Source: JAOUEA01 sp963810915
GTDB lineage: Bacteria > Actinomycetota > UBA4738 > HRBIN12
Assembly: GCA_963810915.1 (NCBI GenBank)
Contig: CAWEPH010000001.1
Coordinates: 310,001-374,000 of the forward strand
Length of the DNA: 64,000 bases
Direction of reading: 5' to 3'
Shown here piece by piece: positions 59,438 through 64,000 of this stretch. The translations under genes and the position numbers were made by a program. Under the pieces are notes generated by a model. It was not told where the DNA came from, searched no databases, and saw nothing but the letters and a program-made list of their open reading frames with translations. The first letter of the stretch is position 1. Each line of letters opens with the position of its first letter.

Positions 59438-60230
59438 GCTGGCGAAGGCGTTCCACCGGTGGCGCACGTGGCTCCTGGCGGCGGCGATCGCGGGGATCCC
59501 CGCGGTGATCGTGCTCGCGATCAAGCTCTCACCCCCGGAGCCGCAGGCGGCGGAGGACGCGCCGCCGTTCCTGTTCCAGATCGCCTCGAGCGGTCTCTAC
59601 GCGGCGCTCACGGGCCTGGCCGTGGTCCAGCCGTTCTTCCTCCCCCTCGCAACGGGCCTGTTCGCCGGCGACGCGGTGGCGGGGGAAGCGCAGGCGGGAA
59701 CGCTGCGCTACCTCCTCCTGCGGCCGGTGCGCAGGGTGCGGCTCGTCCTGGCGAAGTACACCTCGGCCATGACCCTGCTGGGCGTGCTCGTCGCGGTCAC
59801 GATCGTGAGCGGCGTCCTGGCCGGTGCCGTCGCGTTCGGTCTCGAACCCCTCCCTACGCTCTCGGGCACCACGTTGTCGGTCGGGGCGGGCCTGCTCAGG
59901 ATCCTCGCGTCCGGCCTCTACATGGTGGCGGTGCTCTCGGGGATCGCGTGCATCGGGCTGTTCATCTCCACGCGGACGGACTCCGGACCAGGCGCGGCGG
60001 TGGCGACCATCGTGATCGCGATCGCGAGCCAGATCCTCGGTCAGATCCCCAGCCTGCACGCGATCCACCCCTACCTTCCCTCGAACGGATGGCTCGCCTT
60101 CACCGGCTTCTTCCGCTTCCCGGTGGACTGGGGCGGGATGCGTCACGGCTTGTCGGTGAGCGCCGCGTACACGATCGTCTTCCTCACGCTCGCCGTGACG
60201 GGCTTCCGGCGGCGGGATGTCACGTCCTAG
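59424..60230 (+). CDS. ABC-2 type transporter permease
   Basis: A 268-residue polytopic protein from ATG 59424. Six hydrophobic segments are visible, with an ABC-2 permease pattern: VELAKAFHRWRTWLLAAAIAG at the N-terminus, LFAGDAVAGEAQAGTLRYLL (cytoplasmic coupling motif) after the second helix, and VTGFRRRDVTS at the end. It pairs with the ATPase just upstream (14-bp overlap). Confidence 0.92.
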   Translation: MYRVELAKAFHRWRTWLLAAAIAGIPAVIVLAIKLSPPEPQAAEDAPPFLFQIASSGLYAALTGLAVVQPFFLPLATGLFAGDAVAGEAQAGTLRYLLLRPVRRVRLVLAKYTSAMTLLGVLVAVTIVSGVLAGAVAFGLEPLPTLSGTTLSVGAGLLRILASGLYMVAVLSGIACIGLFISTRTDSGPGAAVATIVIAIASQILGQIPSLHAIHPYLPSNGWLAFTGFFRFPVDWGGMRHGLSVSAAYTIVFLTLAVTGFRRRDVTS

Positions 60231-60334
60231 CCGGTCGCCGTGACGATCCGAGCAGGTCCCTCCGAGTTGACGAAGCGCGGAGCCGGTGCCCACGATGGGC
60301 CGCTCGTTCGGGACTCGAGGGAAGGAGAAGTTCG

Positions 60335-60655
60335 ATGGCCAAGTACCTGGTACGCGTCTCGTACACGCTGGACGGGGTCCGCGGTGTCTTGAAGGAGGGT
60401 GGATCGTCGCGGCGGGAGGCGGCCACCAAGGCGATCGAGGGGGTCGGCGGCAGCGTCGACGCGTTCTACTTCGCGTTCGGGGCCGATGACGTCATCGTGA
60501 TCGCGGACATGCCGAGCCAGGCGGCCGCCGCGTCGCTCGGGCTGACGGTCGCCGCCGCAGGCGGAGCGCGCACGTCGATGACGCCGCTCATCACGCCAGA
60601 GGAGGTCGACGAGGCCATCACGCTGCACCCCGACTATCGAGCCCCTGGGGCCTGA
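60335..60655 (+). CDS. GYD-domain protein
   Basis: A 106-residue protein from ATG 60335 with GAAGGAG at 60321-60327. It starts AKYLVRVSYTLDGVRGVLKEG and has AFYFAFGADDVIVIADMPSQ, the central strand pattern of the GYD family (small dimeric alpha/beta fold). The function of this family is unknown. A short GC hairpin (GGGCC/GGCCC, 60648-60660) covers its stop. Confidence 0.9.
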   Translation: MAKYLVRVSYTLDGVRGVLKEGGSSRREAATKAIEGVGGSVDAFYFAFGADDVIVIADMPSQAAAASLGLTVAAAGGARTSMTPLITPEEVDEAITLHPDYRAPGA

Positions 60656-60666
60656 GGCCCTGGGGT

Positions 60667-61224
60667 TCATCCGGGAGGGTCCACCTCGAACGCCACCGTG
60701 CTCACCACGGGTGGGTCGAACGCACCGTGGTCGCGGGCCACGAACTCCGCGCGCAGCTCGTGTGCGCCCGGCGGGGCGTCGACGCTACCCGCGAGCCCCG
60801 TCATCAGCAGGAGCCGGCCGTCGAGGTACAGATGGATGTGACCCTCGTCCGGCGTCACGCTCAGCGTGGTGGCGGGGACGATCCGCCCGCCGTCGAGCGC
60901 GAGCCGGACGGGCACGTGCGCGGGCGCGCCCGTGAAGACCTGTCCGGCGGTCGGCGCGAGGATCCTGAGCCGAGCGGTCGAGGCGGGTCGGCGGAGCGAT
61001 CCGGGCCCGAGGAGGAGCGGGAGCGACGTCGCGAGCAGCAAGCAGACGCCCCCCAGCGCCCCCAGTCCGATGATCGCGACGCGCCTCCGATGCGTGGGCG
61101 CCTTGCGGGAGAGCCACCAGGCGACGAGCGCCGCGGCGGTGCCCGCGAAGAAGAGCGCCTCGGCCGTGACCACGAGGGGCAGCGGCAACGAGATATGGGC
61201 CGTGAGGGGGCCGATCCTCGCCAT
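60667..61224 (-). CDS. Hypothetical membrane-anchored protein with extracytoplasmic beta domain
   Basis: A 185-residue protein from ATG 61224. Two transmembrane helices (about residues 10-32 and 45-68) are joined by a basic loop (SRKAPTHRRR). The outer part is a beta-sandwich-like domain with VPVRLALDGGRIVPATTLSV, HIHLYLDGRLLLM and GAHELRAEFVARDH, resembling CopC/DUF4399-type domains. The HIHLYLDG segment could bind a metal, which is inference. It lies 62 nt downstream of pckA on the same strand. Confidence 0.65.
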   Translation of the reverse strand: MARIGPLTAHISLPLPLVVTAEALFFAGTAAALVAWWLSRKAPTHRRRVAIIGLGALGGVCLLLATSLPLLLGPGSLRRPASTARLRILAPTAGQVFTGAPAHVPVRLALDGGRIVPATTLSVTPDEGHIHLYLDGRLLLMTGLAGSVDAPPGAHELRAEFVARDHGAFDPPVVSTVAFEVDPPG

Positions 61225-61255
61225 GCCGCGCGATGGTGTCACGGCGAGGGTCCGT

Positions 61256-61271
61256 GGGCGAGGACCCGCCC
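61256..61271 (-). terminator. Hairpin after pckA
   Basis: GGGCG (61256-61260) pairs with CGCCC (61267-61271) across a 6-nt loop, 15 nt beyond the pckA stop. No T-tract; weak candidate. Confidence 0.3.
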
Positions 61272-61286
61272 CGAGGCTCGAGCCGT

Positions 61287-62786
61287 CTACCCGACGGCCT
61301 TGATGATCTCCTCGGAGAGCTCGGGGAACTCCTGCAGGTGCGCGACCCGCTCGCCCTTCAGCCGCTCGACGATGCCGTCGTACTCGTCCGTGCGACCCTG
61401 GCGCTCGTAGAGCCTGCGGGGCTGCAGCAGCTCGTCGTCGTCGAAGTCCGGGACGGCGGCCGCCACCTGGTAGCCGAAGTCGGCATCGTCGTCCCACATG
61501 ATGGTCTGTTCCGCGATGCCCTTCACGCAGGCCGAGGTGTGCGGGATCTTGACCTTCTTCGACCGATCGTCGCCGTCCTTGCCGCCGACGCGGCCCGTGT
61601 TCAACAGATAGGTCTCGATGGGGTGGGAGGCGAGCAGTTCGAGGATCCGGTTGCCCTGGAGGCCGTGGGGGAGCGGGAAGAACGGATTCGTCCCGGGCAC
61701 CCGGAGGAAGCGGCCCTCCTCGGCGGCCCCGCCCGCGGCGGTGCCCGTGGTCTCGCCGAGCATGAAGTAGGCGGCGGCCTGTTCGCTGTTGAGCCGCGCC
61801 ACGCTCGGGATGATGTTCTCGTTCCGGTTCAGGATCAAGAGGTAGTCGACCGTGCCGACGTTCCGCGCATCCTCGAACGACAGGAGATCGGCCATCTCGA
61901 AGACGGCGCGACCGTTCTTCGTGTAGTGCTCGTTGAAGAAGTCGACCTCACCGTCGTCGTTCATGTAGACGTTCTCGAGGAACGCCGTGGGCTTCACGAC
62001 GGCGCCGTGGATCGACGGCTCGAAGTCGGGGTCGAGTCCGAAGGTCTTCGCGAAGCAGCCGTTCTCGGTGCCGTAGGCGTGCCCGCCCGGCATCAGGCCT
62101 ACGAAGTCGTCTTGGATCGGCTTGGAGCCGTTCTGCGTCGTGAACGTGGTGGTCGTCTTCCCCGTGCCCGAGAGGCCGAGGATCATGAACACCTTGTCGC
62201 CGCGCGCGGTCGGGATGACCTTCAGGCCCGAGTGAAGGGCCAGGCCTCCCTTCTCGTACACGATGTTGTTCCACATCCGCAGGCCGCCCTTCTTGGACTC
62301 GCCGAAGTAGTCGGAGTTCAAGACGCGGGTGACGTTGTTGTCGAGATCCACCGCGATGCAGCGGTCGTCGGGATAACCCTCGGCCACGAGCCCGGGGGTG
62401 TAGATGACCTGCACGTCGGGCTCCACGCCGTCGTTCCGCTCGAAGTACAGCTTCTGCTGCATGCCCGCGATGTTCGCGTAGCGCTTCTCCATCAGCAGGC
62501 GCGCGGCGCTCCGCATCTGCGGGTCGTTGCCGATGTACCCGTCGATCTGGATCATGTCGTGTTCGGCGATGTAGGCATCCTGCTCCGCGGCGATGCGCTC
62601 GTATTCCTCGCGTGACATGGTCTTGCCGCTCGACGCGCGGTCGACCACGAACGTGCTGGCGGCGCTGCGTGAGAGCACCTGGGTCTGCGTGTTGGTGTTG
62701 TCGTATTCGGACAGTCGCGTCTCGGGCATCTCCTCGGTGAACTTCCGCAGTTCTTCAGGCGTCGGATTGACGTAGACCTCTGCCAC
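61287..62786 (-). CDS. pckA: Phosphoenolpyruvate carboxykinase (ATP)
   Basis: A 499-residue enzyme from ATG 62786. It is the ATP type: DYFGESKKGGLRMWNN (substrate site, about residues 159-174), kinase-1a/Walker GLSGTGKTTT (204-213), PIQDDFVG for metal, and FFPLPHGLQGNR late. It is a little shorter than E. coli PckA (about 540). It converts oxaloacetate to PEP for gluconeogenesis. Most studied actinobacteria carry the unrelated GTP enzyme, so this is a lineage marker or transfer. It is divergent from thiL. Confidence 0.96.
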   Translation of the reverse strand: MAEVYVNPTPEELRKFTEEMPETRLSEYDNTNTQTQVLSRSAASTFVVDRASSGKTMSREEYERIAAEQDAYIAEHDMIQIDGYIGNDPQMRSAARLLMEKRYANIAGMQQKLYFERNDGVEPDVQVIYTPGLVAEGYPDDRCIAVDLDNNVTRVLNSDYFGESKKGGLRMWNNIVYEKGGLALHSGLKVIPTARGDKVFMILGLSGTGKTTTTFTTQNGSKPIQDDFVGLMPGGHAYGTENGCFAKTFGLDPDFEPSIHGAVVKPTAFLENVYMNDDGEVDFFNEHYTKNGRAVFEMADLLSFEDARNVGTVDYLLILNRNENIIPSVARLNSEQAAAYFMLGETTGTAAGGAAEEGRFLRVPGTNPFFPLPHGLQGNRILELLASHPIETYLLNTGRVGGKDGDDRSKKVKIPHTSACVKGIAEQTIMWDDDADFGYQVAAAVPDFDDDELLQPRRLYERQGRTDEYDGIVERLKGERVAHLQEFPELSEEIIKAVG

Positions 62787-62865
62787 GTGGGCCTCCTCGC
62801 GAAGGTGGTGTGATCGAGCGCCGTGCGTCGTCCGATCGGACGCTCCGGCGTGCGACTAGAGTCTA

Positions 62866-62880
62866 CCGAACAGCGTTCGG
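62866..62880. promoter_or_regulatory. Inverted repeat between pckA and thiL
   Basis: CCGAACAGCGTTCGG is a perfect inverted repeat with 6-bp arms and a 3-bp centre in a 157-bp divergent region. It resembles an SOS box but has a 3-bp rather than 4-bp spacer. The rest of the 62787-62943 region shows no clear promoter. Confidence 0.4.
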
Positions 62881-62943
62881 GCCCCATCGGCGCGACCCTG
62901 TCCACCCATTCACCCTCGACTTGGACGGAACGGATGAGACCCC

Positions 62944-63900
62944 ATGGACGTGACGGAGGAAGCGCTGCTCGACGCCATCCGCCGGGTGCTCTCCGGAGCG
63001 GGTCCGCAGGTGCGCGTCGGCGTGGGAGACGACGCGGCCGTCGTGGTTCCCGGGACGGGCGAGTTGGTGCTCACCACGGACGCCCTCGTGGAGGGCACGC
63101 ACTTCGCGCTCGACACGACCTCGGCACGTGATCTCGGCGCCAAGGCGATCGCCGTCAACGTGAGCGACATCGCGGCGATGGCGGCCTCACCTCGGTACGC
63201 GCTGTGTGGGTTGACGCTCTCGGCCTCCGTCGACGCAGGCTGGGTCATGGAGCTGCTCGGGGGGATGCGGGAGGGATGCGACGAGTACGCCCTGTGGCTC
63301 GTCGGAGGCAACCTCGCGCGCGGGACCGAGGTGAGCGTGAGCGTGACCGTCGTGGGCGAGGTCGCACCGGGCCGTGCGCTCACCCGCTCGGGGGCGGCTC
63401 CCGGTGAGCGGATCGTGGTCACCGGTGCCCTCGGGGGATCGGCCGTCGGGCTCCGCCTCGCCGGCGCATCGCGGGCACTGAGCGACGAGGAGCGCGTCAA
63501 CCTGATGCGCTACCTGCGCCCCACCGCGCGCGTCGGCGAGGCGGGCGTCCTCGCGCGCCACGGGGCGACGGCCCTGATGGACATCAGCGACGGGCTCTCG
63601 TTGGATCTCGCGCGGTTGTGTGCGGCGAGCGGGGTGGGTGCGCGGATCGCCGCCGATGCGATCCCGGTGGCCCCGGGAGCGGACCGCGACGAGGCGCTCG
63701 GGGGAGGCGAGGACTATGAACTCCTCGCCACCCTGCCGGGTCTCGAGGCGGTCGCGACCGCGCGGGCGGAGCTGCAGGAGACGTTCGGGACCGCGCTCTC
63801 CGACATCGGCGAGGTCGTGGAGGATGGCATCGTGCTCGTGGACGACGACGGATCCGGTACCCCGCTCGAGGCGCACGGATGGGATCACTTCCGCAGATGA
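62944..63900 (+). CDS. thiL: Thiamine-monophosphate kinase
   Basis: A 318-residue AIR-synthase-fold kinase from ATG 62944. Motifs: VGVGDDAAVVVPGTGELVLT (ATP/Mg), DALVEGTHFALDTTSARDLG, NVSDIAAMAASPRYAL, and ATALMDISDGLSLDLARLC with GGGEDYELL. It makes thiamine diphosphate from thiamine monophosphate. Its stop overlaps the next gene (ATGA), which is thiD, giving a thiamine operon. Confidence 0.96.
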   Translation: MDVTEEALLDAIRRVLSGAGPQVRVGVGDDAAVVVPGTGELVLTTDALVEGTHFALDTTSARDLGAKAIAVNVSDIAAMAASPRYALCGLTLSASVDAGWVMELLGGMREGCDEYALWLVGGNLARGTEVSVSVTVVGEVAPGRALTRSGAAPGERIVVTGALGGSAVGLRLAGASRALSDEERVNLMRYLRPTARVGEAGVLARHGATALMDISDGLSLDLARLCAASGVGARIAADAIPVAPGADRDEALGGGEDYELLATLPGLEAVATARAELQETFGTALSDIGEVVEDGIVLVDDDGSGTPLEAHGWDHFRR

Positions 63901-64000
63901 GCGCGCAGACCCGGACGAGACCCCGCGTCCTCACGATCGCGGGCAGCGACTCGGGCGGCGGCGCGGGGATCCAGGCCGACCTCAAGACCTTCACCGCGCT
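63897..64000 (+). CDS. thiD: Hydroxymethylpyrimidine/phosphomethylpyrimidine kinase, N-terminal part (cut by window end)
   Basis: Frame from ATG 63897 to the end (about 34 codons). RVLTIAGSDSGGGAGIQADL is the unmistakable ThiD start (ribokinase fold, substrate-binding G-S-D-S-G-G-G). It phosphorylates HMP in thiamine synthesis. It is coupled to thiL by a 4-bp overlap. Confidence 0.93.
   Translation, partial: MSAQTRTRPRVLTIAGSDSGGGAGIQADLKTFTA

Noticed and set aside
62866..62880. LexA (SOS) box
   Set aside because: Arms match but the spacer is 3 rather than 4 bp, and neither flanking gene is an SOS gene.
1..64000. CRISPR arrays, insertion sequences, integrases, phage genes or rRNA
   Set aside because: No regular short repeats, transposase or integrase motifs, or rRNA signatures were found on either strand.

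Overview
The window is high-GC, densely packed bacterial DNA, most likely from an uncultured member of the Actinomycetota. Evidence for this is frequent GTG/TTG starts, many 1-8 bp gene overlaps, F420 biosynthesis (CofC), a fumarylacetoacetase-family gene next to gltX, and many leaderless promoters (TAnnnT 7-8 nt before a start codon). It is not a typical Streptomyces or Mycobacterium gene set: PEP carboxykinase is the ATP type and isocitrate dehydrogenase is a ~486-residue form with a C-terminal extension. I cannot name the genus. Both ends cut genes (gatB on the left, thiD on the right).

Layout. 1-8328: gatB end, an MFS exporter, a Rieske ferredoxin with its FAD reductase, a class V aminotransferase with serA (probable serine synthesis), a membrane-anchored protein and a second MFS exporter. 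8371-13661: a promoter with two related palindromic operators, then an FAD oxidoreductase, a DmdA/GcvT-like folate enzyme, a YqgE protein, a ring-hydroxylating oxygenase alpha subunit that has lost its Rieske domain, and a methyltransferase. 13744-20626: ilvE, aminopeptidase N, an amino-acid permease with a universal stress protein and an orphan PotD-like binding protein, and a small HTH protein. 20733-38361: a catabolic region. It holds a semialdehyde dehydrogenase and a class III extradiol dioxygenase of the homoprotocatechuate type (HpaE/HpaD), a permease, a PLP decarboxylase, a MarR regulator, a CehA/McbA-type metallohydrolase, two P450s (one frameshifted), a glutamine-synthetase-like ligase, a MetE-like enzyme, two fumarylacetoacetase-family hydrolases and an acetoacetate-decarboxylase-like protein. 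Three promoters here share one near-identical palindrome, which suggests a single regulon.

38358-44109: gltX, a secreted peptidoglycan amidase, an MFS protein, then a scar: a kdpA 3' remnant, a cytosolic phosphoesterase and a tRNA-like remnant beside tRNA-Glu. 44149-50789: GNAT, isocitrate dehydrogenase, and three tandem exported phospholipase C-family proteins with signs of recent gene conversion. 50799-64000: mostly housekeeping genes (S51 peptidase, tRNA-Gln, HU, CofC, PlsC, transsulfuration enzyme, Ddl, a LolA-like protein with an ABC-2 exporter, PEP carboxykinase, ThiL, ThiD).

No CRISPR array, transposase, integrase, rRNA or replication origin was seen. The most interesting items are the shared-operator regulon at 20761/30021/36751, with a bidirectional promoter at the third site; the Rieske-less oxygenase; the paired operators at 8371/8450; and the rearrangement scar at 41960-44036.
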